Shown here: piece after piece, positions 23,340 to 33,594 of the stretch
Layout of the letters: each line of letters starts with the position of its first letter
Numbering within the stretch: position 1 is the first letter of the stretch
Origin: Termitomyces sp. T153
Taxonomy: Eukaryota; Basidiomycota; Agaricomycetes; Agaricales; Lyophyllaceae
Direction of reading: 5' to 3'
DNA: 64,000 nucleotides
Assembly: GCA_018296165.2 (NCBI GenBank)
Contig: JACKQL020000013.1
Coordinates: forward strand, 620,001-684,000
Position numbers and translations under genes: made by a program
The notes under the pieces: generated by a model
What the model was told of the DNA's origin: nothing
Seen by the model: the letters and a program-made list of their open reading frames with translations, nothing else
The model's database searches: none

Positions 23340-23889
23340 TGAGAGCACCAGCAATCAAGTCAAGTCTATCAGTTTATACGCAAGGATTTGAGAAGATTTT
23401 TGTCAACAATGCCTGCCATTTTATACCAGGCCCTGGGTGATGCAAAATGTACCTGATAATTATTGCAAGATATCATTGTACTCACCTAATCCCTTTGGAC
23501 ATTGCAATATTGAACGTTGTGAGTAGTGAGCTTGTAATTGAGAACAAGGTTTAGTGAAGTTCTCATCTGCACGTGTAGTACATCATCCATGACAATACCC
23601 ATATTTGGATATCCATATCTGTTGCGCTTTCCAGGGTGGTACTGCCCTGTATAGCGCTCTGACCTGCTGCCTTGTATTCTTCACCAATTGTTGAATTCTT
23701 TTGAATTCATGCTTTGTTCTCCTCAGATGATCTTGTCCTGCCTTGTACTTCACTTGAGTACCTTTGTTCAAGACGGTCTACTCTTGCCCTCCTTATGATG
23801 TCAAGGTGTCTTCACACAATTTCCTGTATTAACTACCCAAACACACATGTCTAGTAAATTGATAAAATCTTGGGACCTTTGACCCCGTC

Positions 23890-24766
23890 AACAAAGCAAC
23901 CAAGCAGAATTATATTATGCGGTACTCAGACAATCCAGATCTGAGCAACCGCACCCTTCATTTCCAAATGGCTCAAGTTGTTCACTCTTGGAACAGAATG
24001 CTCCTACTAATGATGAGGTGAGAATTCAATACAAGCACGCGAGTGTTTTGATTCTGATACTGATTCACAGGTGAATGCCTTCCTACAGGCTAATCTGGCC
24101 AAGGTATCTGAGGAAAAAGATTGTATGGGTGCTGTATTGGCATGAGTTACAAACAGTGAGTCTCTTATCACTCAGTTAGAAGTCACTGAGCACTCATTTC
24201 CACCTAAATCCTTCTCTCAGTCACATACACATAACCAAAGAAAGCTTGAGGATGTAAGAGAGGCAATGTGTGCATGGATTGAGGAACTCCAAGAAGTATG
24301 TATCAAAAAAATTTAGAACCGCAGTGTCTTTCCTCGTTCTAATGTATCTTTTTCTTCCTGAAGGAATTATCCCAAGCAAGGGAGGCGTGGGATCACCTAT
24401 TTCGCATTCACCAATCTGTAAGTCACTCAGCCGACACGTATCATACAGGCAAAGTGTTGACGCTCAACACCACCTTCTTTAGCTGGCTCCAACTCTCAAG
24501 GAGCTCATGATGTGTAGCATTTGCCACGACATTTTTAAGGTTCCGTTGACAACGTATGAGCTGACGAGTCTATTCGTCTAATTTTAAGTACTGACACACT
24601 ATTAAGTTTGATGTGTGGGCACCTTTTCTGTACAGAGTGCCTGGATGCTTGGATGGCAGCCAGTCGCTACAATAACTGTCTGACGTGTCGAAGCTCAATC
24701 ATCAAAGTTGATCACAATCCTGTTGGCTTGGAAAGTCTGATGGTTGAGGCTCAAAAACTTGAATGA
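23890..24766 (+). pseudogene. Plavaka accessory gene C: RING-finger (C3HC4) protein
   Basis: Short exons joined by GT-AG introns give a helical N-terminal half (VNAFLQANLAKVSEEKD, SLITQLE, KLEDVREAMCAWIEELQE, ELSQAREAWDHLFRIHQS). A C-terminal RING follows: LMMCSICHDIFKVPLTT, an intron (about 24,550-24,605), LMCGHLFCTECLDAW, then YNNCLTCRSSI, ending at TGA 24,764-24,766. All eight ligands (CxxC, CxH, CxxC, CxxC) are present. RING domains of this kind act as E3 ubiquitin ligases, so a ubiquitin-ligase role is inferred. One TGA after GAVLA near 24,150 breaks the frame and may be a CGA transition. The 5' start was not resolved. Confidence 0.7.
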
Positions 24767-25496
24767 TCATATTGTACTTATGTATGAATAAAAACTTGAC
24801 ATTTTGTCGCACACAAACACAATCTACAAGTTCTAGGCCTAGAATTCTGAGCTCAAGCCAACATCTATGTATATGACTACTATAATAAATGGAAGCGCCA
24901 GTCTGGCTGCACATTGGACTTTGAGATGTGTGATTGTTGGTTCAGGTTCTCAGTCACTACACAGAAACTCCCTCCCCATCCCTCCCATAAGATCCCACTA
25001 TTTGCATGACACGTTTTGCCTGTGCACACTTGTGTGCATCAGTTCCTGTCTTCAATACCATCTTGAGAAGACTTTGCACTGGCCAGCACTCCTCATAGTG
25101 TTTAAGTGATGGCCATTGGGGGTCATTAGTTAGCTATAGAGACTATAATTAGTACAACTTGGATTACAACTTCGAAAGCAAACTTCTCACCAACTTGCAT
25201 ATTGCTTTAACAACATCCTGCTTCTGATAACAAAAAGACTTCGACATTATGAGCCTTTCGTTTGCCTCTGACTTAACAGTGTCCTAGTAAAGAATGAGTG
25301 ATGAACTTGTCCAATGTTGAGTGTAAGTCTAACTCACATATAGCGCAGTGAATTGGACTTTCAACCAATGCAGTTTTGACAACTCTACTTCAATGCTATG
25401 CCCCCCTGCATTAGGGCGACCAGGCTCTCCTTGAGGCTTCTTGATGACTTTTTGAGACTCATGATTGCAAGACGAATGGATTTCTGGTGGGGCAGA

Positions 25497-25952
25497 CTAA
25501 AGACGCATTGTCCCTGATTGTCTTATCAGGTGAGTGCTTGGCCCAACATGATTATCATCATGATCGGTGAGCTCAGAAGATTTCCAGATGGTAATGCATC
25601 GTGACTGTTGACTTTGACTGATTTGCAGAGGTGCCAGTGTCTGAGGGTTGCTTCCTCGAGGCTGCAATTGATGGTCTTCTCTATCTTGCCACCGCTGTTC
25701 ATCATCATCTCCCAGTGTTTGCTCACCTTCAGGTTGGGTGTGTTCAGTGAGTCCTGGACTCAATTGCGTTTCTTCATCTGATACCTCATTCCGTATGGCT
25801 AAGTGTCTGAGCTGCTCCTCTGAGAAGATGGTTTGATGGGTGATTAGAGCCCGTGGAGGATAAGGAGCTGGCCTGAATTGAATGTGATGTGAGATGAGAG
25901 GTCGATGTTTCTCAATGTAAGGCATAATGCTCAAGATTCTTGTAAATTCCAT
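25497..25952 (-). CDS. Plavaka accessory ORF D, 151 codons, unknown
   Basis: It opens at ATG 25,952 with MEFTRILSIMPYIEKHRP and is polar and Gln/Asp/Glu-rich in its second half (EGEQTLGDDDEQRWQD). After the stop at 25,497 the same frame stays coding-like for a further 50 codons (QKVIKKPQGEPGRPNAGG), so the TAG may be a mutation. I recognise no domain. It lies between the RING gene and the WD40 gene, transcribed oppositely to both. Confidence 0.4.
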   Translation of the reverse strand: MEFTRILSIMPYIEKHRPLISHHIQFRPAPYPPRALITHQTIFSEEQLRHLAIRNEVSDEETQLSPGLTEHTQPEGEQTLGDDDEQRWQDREDHQLQPRGSNPQTLAPLQISQSQQSRCITIWKSSELTDHDDNHVGPSTHLIRQSGTMRL

Positions 25953-26189
25953 TCTTATGATTTTTCTAGATCTGTTTCTTGTTCTACCACTTGCTCATAG
26001 ACTTGCTTGTTCTACAACATTGCTAAGGGCTACAATGCATTCTTGTTTGTTGTTTCAGTCAATACTCCTATTCCTTGTTCCCTTTTTAGCATAAGGATCG
26101 ATTTTTAAACTTTTATATTGTTTGAGACTCTGCACTCATCGGCCCATGGTATGTCAATGTCGAATTCTACCACAAACTTTCTCAAGCTT

Positions 26190-27982
26190 ACTTTTTAGTC
26201 TTGATTCTACACTTTAAAGCACTGCTTGGAAGGCTCTCAAGAAGCCCTAAACTGCCTAGTTTTTTCTCCCAATGGGCATATCTTGCTCTCAGGAGGTCTG
26301 GGTAGTTATTCTAGACAACAACTATTTGCTAAGACTCTGCCCACAGGTGACAACGACAGTGTCTGAGTTTGGGATCTTACCACTTCCCAGTGCATTCAAG
26401 TGATGCACAGCCACAATTGGGCACAGATTACCTCACTCGAATGGCTGCATCGTGACTCATCTCCTGAGGGCTACTCAGACTGGATCAGTGTTGGCACTGG
26501 CAGAGGTTCACACACACTTTGTTCCAAGGCAACCAAAGGAACGGTGCGGAGTGTCATTGTTCTTGTTCACATGTGTTGTCTAATCACAGATTCATTGGTC
26601 AGAGGTTTGCTTGGAACAAAGCAGCAAAGTCCTTCCCGTTCAATGTCAATGACCCTGTTGAAGCTCAAGCTTATGACAATGTCAATGGAAGGCTTGCCCT
26701 GGCTAGCCATTCTGGGGCACTCAAAGTCTTCAAGCTTCGCAGAAGTAAGAATTAATTTTATAACATCGGTGTCTTTCTCTTACATGTTGTGATGGCTGGT
26801 TAGAAAGCTTGATCCTTCTCTGGGAGGTCCACAATACGGATATACCCTGATCTTTGCAGTTTTTTGGTTCTGGAAAACGATATCTTCTGTCATGTTTTCT
26901 GGAAGGAGGTGAAATGTAAGGATTTGACAATAGACAATGATACCTACTTCTGACATAAAACAGTGTCTGCCAAAATGGAGAGGATTCAACGATTGAGTGG
27001 AGGTGGTTACTATTAGGTGGGATGTGAGTACATGATTGTCAAAACTTTTAGATGTGCTGATTTAGATGCAGTGGGAACATGGCTATATCTCCGGATGGGA
27101 GTATGCTACTTATTGACAATATCTCCACCAACAACTTCGACCTTTATTGTTTCTCTACAGGCAATCTTCATGTCTCAATTCATTCAAAGTCAATTGAACG
27201 AGTTGTAAAGGGTGTGGCTTACGCTGAAGGTGGCAAGTTTGCTGTTTGTGGAAGTGACCAGCAATTTGTTCAAGTCATTGACCTTGCCACATACAAACTA
27301 TGTCAAGAGTTAATCTCGGAAAATTGTAAGCTGATCTCTTTTGCCTTGTGATCATTTCTTGACCTCACTATTATGCAGCTTCTGATGTCTTTCAGGCCAT
27401 TGCAACTATTAGCCTTGGCGATCATCGACATCTAATTGCCTGTGGATCATCTAGTAAAAAATCTACCATCTATGTATGGGAGAAAATTGTGAGTCACATT
27501 CCATGCTGCATAGAAGATTACTTAATCATGCGCGCCTTTGTACCTGTCAGGATTACAGTTTTAATGACAGGCCTATCATGTCTGCAACTTTGACACCTCA
27601 GACTCAAGCCAGTGCATCACAGAATGGACGTCCCAAAGTTCTTGACACCCTCCTAGTGTGGTTCCTTCAATCCCTGCCTATTATCTTGTTAAGCACACAC
27701 TTGTTCTGGATGCCATATTTTTGGCAGGTACGTCATAATCCTCTATCAACAATGCTTCACTAAATCTGAATTTAAGTTTGTTAGTCAAGTTGGGAGCAAT
27801 CTTTCTCATGCTACCCAGACTACTATCAATGTCAGCAATCAAACCCAAGATATTGTCTCATCCTTAACTTCAACTACGACTGGAATTAGCAGCAGTGTTG
27901 AAACCATCTCAAGCACTTTTCAATCGACTCTTACCCAGGCTGCTGATAGTTTACCTACTATTCTTATCCGTCGTATAGACTA
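26190..27982 (+). pseudogene. Plavaka accessory gene E: WD40 protein with C-terminal hydrophobic segment
   Basis: Exon blocks spell WD40 blades. The first reads LKHCLEGSQEALNCLVFSP and HILLSGG, then (after an intron) DNDSV, a TGA, and VWDLTTSQCIQVMHSHN. Later blades include DPVEAQAYDNVNGRLALASH, MAISPDGSMLLIDNIS and GVAYAEGGKFAVCGSDQQFV with VIDLATYKLCQEL, then HRHLIACGSSSKKSTIYVW. After the propeller comes a hydrophobic stretch (LLVWFLQSLPIILLSTHLFW, about 27,650-27,715) that could be a membrane anchor, and then a Ser/Thr-rich helical tail ending LPTILIRRID at a TAG near 27,980. TGA codons near 26,203 and 26,370 replace probable CGA. The start is not resolved. WD40 propellers are protein-interaction platforms; the role in the transposon is unknown. 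Confidence 0.65.
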
Positions 27983-28224
27983 AGATGTAGCAAGCACTTA
28001 CAGTATAAGAAACAAGGTTTTGTGATTTTACCATATCTGAAGTTGGAAAGTATCTACCTCCTCATGTTTGAGTTTGTCTGAGTTTGTCTGCTGTATCAGT
28101 GCTAGTTGCTCCATTGAGTGTTATTACATCATCTTATGGCTTGAAGCTTGAAGCAGGGTTACAATCGCCTCATATCAAATCAATCAATCCACAACTGAAG
28201 TGCTTGCTAGCTACCTATAGCTAC

Positions 28225-31178
28225 ATGGCTTTGACCATGAGTCCCCCTTTGAAACTGTGCAAGTGCATCTCCCATGGATGCCTCAAAGCATTTGAGACTG
28301 ATGGAAAAGGCTGTCTTCTCCCTCCCCAAAGCTGGAAGAGACACCAGGACAATGATTGACTGGAAAACCTGACAGAGCAATTTGCGGGAACAAAGTTTGG
28401 AGAAAGGGAGCTTCAATGGTCACTCGAAATTGTGCAACACCAGGCCGTTCAGTCTCAAGAAGCAGGAATAGTTGCTTCCTTGGCTGCTGGTCGGTCCCAT
28501 GCACCAACATCAATGACTTGCTCAACACCTGGTCGACACTCAATCACAATGCGTATGGAGGAGATGGACACAAGGCTACAGGCTCTTGTTCAAAATACCA
28601 AAGGACTTGTTCAATTACTGCACAAAGATACTCACATAGTCCCCGGTGAAGTCGATACTATTGCATGGTGCATCAACAACAAGAGTGATAAACTCAAGCT
28701 CATTCAACAAGGTTGTAGTGGTGACGGGGTGCTATTGGAGATTCACAACAAATTGGAGTGCAAAATTCAAGATGCATTATAAGATCTCAGCAATACCAAA
28801 GCTTTGTGGAATGAAGTAAAGAGGACATCGGCCAACAAAACTTCTGAGTCTGGAGTGAGGTATGATACAAGTGAGTCTATTGACAGCTATCATTCAGATG
28901 CATTCTCAACCAAGTGCTCAGCACACCACTTTTATGATAACCTTTGACAGGTCAAGCCCTTGGTCCAATTATTGATTCTCATGGTTGTTTCCTGCAGCGT
29001 CATCCTGAACCTCCCTCGGAGAGGTTGTTCTTGGTTGTTAGACGTCACACATCTTATCATCCAGATGACGGTCCTCAAGGCAATTGCCCTTGTCAATGAT
29101 CTTGTTGCACCCCTTCCAGGCATTTGATTCTTCCTTCAAAACATCCAAAGTCTTCCCTACTTCCAATCTGTGCTCAGCGACTTTCCATGCAATGTCTGCA
29201 CTGCCACAGCCCAGTTCAATCTTGAGAAGAAAAAGACAATTTATGCCACTTGCCCCAAGTGCCACAAAATCTATGCACCTACCCTTCACGATGGCATTAC
29301 CGTGTATCCCAAAGTTTGTAGGCATAAGTCATATGGGCATTCTGCCTGTAATGGGGTTCTTGTCCGTCAAAAGCAAGTTGATGGCCATACAATCCATACT
29401 CCGGTTAAACCATATATTGCATATGACTTCAAAGACTGGCTTGCAGGTCTTCTCTCACGTCTAGGATTTGAAGATATAATGGATGGTGCTTGGGAGCAGA
29501 TGGACATCAAATCTCCTGACAGACTCATAGATGACATTTTCCAAGGCTCGGTTATTCAAAATTTCAAAGGTCCAGATGGAACAACGCACTTCAGTGTATT
29601 GGGAGGCAAGGATGCTGGTCGCTATGTCTTTGCCTTGAGCGTGGATTTCTTCAATCCTCTTGGAAACAAGACGGCAGGGAAGAAGGTATCCATTGGCATG
29701 ATAACAATTTCCTGCCTCAACCTGCCAATTGAGATGCGGAATAAACCAGAAAACATGTTTCTTGCAGGAATCATATCTGGGGAACCGTCAAGGTTGCAGA
29801 TCAACCCTTATCTGCAGCCATTGGTCAACGCCTTTCTTGAGCTTTGGAATGGAGTCTTCTTTACACAGACAGCAAATTACAAATTTGGTCATCTTATCTT
29901 GGCTGCCCTTGTCGCAGTAATATGTAACCTACCTGCAGCTCGAAAAATTGGTGGTTTTTCATCTCACAGTCATTGCTACTTTTGCTCGGTCTGTTGGTGC
30001 ACCAAGTTTCACCATACATATAATGACATCAATGTTGAGTCTTGGACCCGCCGGACAAATGAAGAGTGTCGTAGACTTGCAGAAAGATGGAAATCAGCAC
30101 CTTTGCACGCAGCTGCACAGAGATCGTTTGATATGTCCGGTATTCGTTGGTCTGAACTCCTCTGCCTTCCATACTATGAGCCGGCACATTTCCTTGTCAT
30201 TGACCCAATGCATAATCTGTTCCTTGGGTTGATTAAAGAGCACTTCCATGGTGTTCTTGGTTACGAGCCCTCTGCGCAACTTTGGAGTCAAACAAACCCT
30301 GGTGAAGTATTGCTTTGTGTTGACATTCCTGAATCCCCTTCAAATCCACTTCCCACAACTCCTCAAGAACAGTCAAGTGTTCATAAACTCATTGTATGGT
30401 TGGAAACACCTTTGGACTTTGCCCAAACTGATCGTGCTACTGTGAAGCAGACAGTCAAGCAGTGGAGTAATGTCTATATAGCCTCACTAATCTATGTTGC
30501 GAAGGGTGTGGGTTGTATCTCATTGACAGTTGATGCTAAAGGCAAGGATGCAGCGTTACAACTTCTATCCAAGCCACTTGCAAAGGTCCATATCGCTGAA
30601 AAATTACTTGATTGGGTAAACATCATTTTTGTCTGATAATCACACATAATAATGTCTATTATGTCTAGCGCTTGAAACAAAGTCAAGCTTTCACCAGTAC
30701 TACAGGAAACAACCATGAAGGCAACATTCCTCCTCCCCTTCGACATGGAAATGTCTTTACTACTAAAGAGATGGAAGCTCTCTGGGAAGACATAGAAAAT
30801 TTGGTCAAACCATCCTGGATTCAGTCTCCTCCTTCAGCACTTGGGACACCATCGTGTGGCAAGCTTAAATCGGACCAGTGGCGCATTATCGGGTCATTAT
30901 ACCTCCAAGTCACTTTCATTTGCATCTGGAGTAGTTATCCAGACTCAGAAGGTGCTATGCTCCGACGTCAAAAGGAACTACTTGAGCTCACGATGCATCT
31001 CTTATCTGCTATTGTCATTGCATCTTCCCAAGTCACATCTCCTCAACATGCTGACACCTATATGTTTCATATAGTTGAGTATCGCAAACAGTTGAAGATC
31101 TTATTCCCATATTATCAGTGTCATCCCAATCATCATATCGCTCTTCACCTATCTGAATATTTCCTTTTGAATCATTGA
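28225..31178 (+). pseudogene. Plavaka-family transposase (Tnp2-like), multi-exon, with nonsense codons
   Basis: The N-terminus reads MALTMSPPLKLCKCISHG with the usual GKGCLLPPQSWKRHQDND, then a TGA (28,357-28,359), then LENLTEQFAGTKFGERELQW. A TAA at 28,780-28,782 is the second break. The central exon (29,170-30,636) has a zinc-binding IYATCPKCHKIYAP, then KPYIAYDFKDWLAGLLSR, DGTTHFSVLGGKDAGRYVF, FSSHSHCYFCSVCWC and the strongly conserved HFLVIDPMHNLFLGLIKEHF. After an intron (about 30,619-30,670) the last exon reads VKPSWIQSPP, then GKLKSDQWRIIGSLYL, ending NHHIALHLSEYFLLNH. The final 100 or so residues lie inside the right inverted repeat, and family members continue beyond this point, so the gene is clipped at its end. 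It belongs to the fungal Plavaka branch of CMC transposases. Confidence 0.85.
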
Positions 31179-32156
31179 TGTAACTAAGGTGAAATAGCTA
31201 CAAAAAGTAGATTCTGTGGTCAACAAGGACATTTATGCTGAGCACAAGAAGCAAGACTGATCCATCGGGGGTGTCATACACCATATCCTTTTCCATCCCT
31301 TCTACATGCTTTCTTTGGAACCTGTCTTGATCCTTATCACTATCTATCTTTCTCTTGTTTATTGTTTACTCTACGCTTGTATGTCATTCATGTTTCCAGT
31401 CCTTGTGACTGTGATGTTGATGTCCTTTGCAGTATTCCAAGCATTGCTCATAGCGTGGTTTTTCAGAGGTGTTGGTTTGGTGGGAGTGTGGGCATTTATT
31501 GTTATGTGTATGGGTGCGGCCAGTTTGTTGTTGCAGTGGATATGTGGAGGGATAATAGAGGCAAGGGCAAAGGCAGGAGTATGAGAGGGTCAGCTTGTGT
31601 ATGCTTTGGACCATACTTAGTGACTCTGTGTATACCAAACTGATCTATCATATCCCTACTCGTGTCATTGTCGAGTCTTGTGTGAGTCCCAGATTGACTC
31701 CATTAGCAACTCACTGATCGAGTCAATCTCTGTTTCTTTGACATTTCCTGATGGAAATATGTATTATATTTCTTTTTTTCAATATTCCCATTGTAAATTT
31801 GTTTTCAATTACAATTTCTGTTTCCTCAAGAAAAAGGAGACAATTACCAAATAGAAACATGGGAAGAAATAGGTCAAAACATGAGAAGTCTTGTTTCTGC
31901 AGCAAACTCAATTCCTTTTCCTTTTAGAAACAGGCAATGAAATATTTTAAAAAATTCTGGACTGTTTCTGATGAAAAAGAAATAGCCAAGAGATATCATT
32001 CTAACACTAGAAAGAGTCTGGAAAAAGTTATGCATTTTCCTAACTTTTGAAATAAGAAATTATTTATATATTTCACAAGGAAAAAGGACCTAGAAATGGC
32101 ATGACACACTTCTTTGTCCCTTTTTCTGGCAGAAACAGGCTCCGGCGCCAGCAGTG
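30864..32156. repeat. Right terminal inverted repeat of the Plavaka element
   Basis: An uninterrupted 1,293-bp repeat, reverse complement of the left one. It contains the last part of the transposase exon (30,864-31,178), the 92-residue ORF (31,306-31,584) and the subterminal TGTTTC/GAAACA repeats. It ends CCAGCAGTG at 32,156. The tip differs from the left tip by transitions only. Confidence 0.92.
31306..31584 (+). CDS. 92-residue hydrophobic ORF in the right inverted repeat
   Basis: An exact amino-acid duplicate of the ORF at 17,198-17,476. It follows the transposase exon by 127 bases on the same strand. It begins MLSLEPVLILITIYL and has three likely membrane segments and a short charged tail (IIEARAKAGV). 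No family is recognised. Its intact frame contrasts with the stops in most other genes of the element, but the high identity of the repeats alone could explain that. Confidence 0.4.
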   Translation: MLSLEPVLILITIYLSLVYCLLYACMSFMFPVLVTVMLMSFAVFQALLIAWFFRGVGLVGVWAFIVMCMGAASLLLQWICGGIIEARAKAGV

Positions 32157-32159
32157 AGA

Positions 32160-32376
32160 GCTGATCCTGATTGGATTGGAGCAGCTTCAGCAAGACATTG
32201 CCTCTGTTCTGCATTATCTTTCAAAAGACCAAGAACCTTGCATGCCTCCTTGTAAGTAGGATAGGTGTGACCATTGACTCAGCTCATGATGTTGCATTGG
32301 TCACAACTGTCAGGAGCATCCTGAGGTAGAACCTTTCTCCCTGTTTTGGTGAAGCAAAGTACATCCTCCTAAGAGC
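32160..32376 (-). pseudogene. Helitron linker fragment between the Plavaka and Gypsy insertions
   Basis: The minus strand reads RRMYFASPKQGERFYLRMLL, followed by TVVTNATS, a stop, ESMVTPIL and a tail with RNRGNVLLKLLQS-like text leading to EAAPIQSGS. This is the conserved stretch (GRMYFASPxxGERFYLRxLL) that joins the Rep and helicase halves in Helitron proteins. Its left edge continues in frame into 16,622 and its right edge into 43,139 when the insertions are removed. Confidence 0.9.
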
Positions 32377-32381
32377 TGTTC

Positions 32382-33381
32382 TGTCAGGTTCCGCTGACGA
32401 CGGGGGCTCAGTACACTGGTGAGTCCTTACTAGGCGGACGCGATGTCCTGCGCTTATAACCAGGTGTCCGGAGTTGGAGCGGAGGTGGGAAAAGCTTGTG
32501 AGGGGCCCCTAGGGAGAGCGGCCCGAGTAAGTCCTGAGCGATTCGAAGGGGTCTAAGACCGGAGGTACTGGTCGTTGACCCAGGGCGGGTGTCAGGGCTA
32601 GTTAGTGGGCGCCCAAGTAGATTGCGGGGTAGGCGGAGGCTTCTCAGTTGATGGGGGGTGGGGTCGGAGTTGGACAGGGGATTACCGGGGCTTGGTGGGT
32701 TCCGGGGCCAAGCGGGTAGCAAGGTCCGGAGTTGTCGTTAAGAATGTTCAGGTCATAGCACGTGCGCGGAGTTCGTACTGACGTAGGGAGCAGGGGAACT
32801 TCAGAGGAACAAAGGAAATATGTACAGTCGAGACGAGATGGAGACGAGACAAGACTGAGAAAAGATAGATTCGAAGCCTAGAAACAGAAATAGAGATGAG
32901 ACGAGAGACGAAACATAGGAAACCGGTAAAATGTAATATCAAGACTAAAGTTCGAGGAGTTATTCTATGGCTTATATACCGACTACTGGGTGCCTCTGAG
33001 GGCGGCGGATATGATGGCGGGGGTCGACAGAGCTGTGCTGAGTCGACGGGTGTTGGGTACAACCCAAGGTCGGGCCACGGCGGTATTCTGATGGGATCAG
33101 TTGGGGGCGCGGCTGCTCCGGGGACGTTGTGACACTCCGGGACGGGTCGGGTAAACTAGGGTAGAGAGTCGGGGACGTATGACGTGGCCAGGAACGGTGG
33201 GGGAAGGTTTCAAGGGGGTGTCGATGGCTACGGAGAGGGAGTTGCCGTCGGGGTTTGCCAGAGAAGCGTCGGAGTTGTCTGGTGTGAGTGTTGAAAGTGT
33301 GGGCGGGGTTCTGGGGAGTTAGGCAGGAAATTGGGAGGGGTTGGGAGCAGTGTCTAGGGAGCTAGGGAGCGGGTCATGACA
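32382..33381 (-). repeat. 3' LTR of the Gypsy element
   Basis: 1,000 bp, TGTCATGACC...AACCTGACA on the minus strand. It is the LTR next to the polypurine tract, hence the 3' copy. A TATA-like ATATAAGCC on the minus strand near 32,970-32,980 may be the U3 promoter element. Confidence 0.95.
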
Positions 33382-33394
33382 TCACCCCCCCTTC
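33382..33394 (-). other. Polypurine tract of the Gypsy element
   Basis: On the minus strand the sequence directly before the 3' LTR is CTGAAGGGGGGGTGA, a G-rich purine run adjoining TGTCATGACC. This is the position and composition expected for the plus-strand DNA primer in reverse transcription. Confidence 0.75.
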
Positions 33395-33594
33395 AGTGTC
33401 AAGACCCTCGAGACGCAGGGAGCAAGTCGGGGATCGGTAGGGCATGGGAATCAAAGTTGATCAATATTGATCAAACCGCAGTGAGTGGCAGCGGCATGGG
33501 GAAGGAAGTCGAGGTGCGGCCGCTGTTTGTCAGGGGCCCCTTTTTAATTTATTAAAAGGGGTGGACGCACCCAGGAGTCCGCCAGCTTGTTGCA

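Larger units (their letters stand above)
16626..32156 (+). mobile_element. Plavaka / CACTA-like DNA transposon, 15.5 kb, with accessory genes
   Basis: The ends are inverted copies beginning CACTGCTGGC, flanked by the 3-bp duplication AGA (16,623-16,625 and 32,157-32,159). CACT-type ends and 3-bp duplications fit the CMC (CACTA) superfamily, and the encoded transposase is of the basidiomycete Plavaka/Tnp2 type. Taking the element and one AGA out restores the Helitron frame (GSALRQLFCTI). Inverted repeats are about 1.29 kb: right 30,864-32,156; left 16,626-19,117 once the 1,196-bp solo LTR and one GAAAT are removed (1,291 bp). Strand is given as that of the transposase. Cargo between the repeats comprises five accessory genes plus the transposase. 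Confidence 0.9.

Noticed and set aside
29170..31178. KDZ or MULE assignment for the large transposase
   Set aside because: The HFLVIDPMHNLFLGLIKEHF block, the CACT ends and the 3-bp duplication fit the Plavaka/CMC group better than KDZ (8-bp) or MULE (9-bp) elements.
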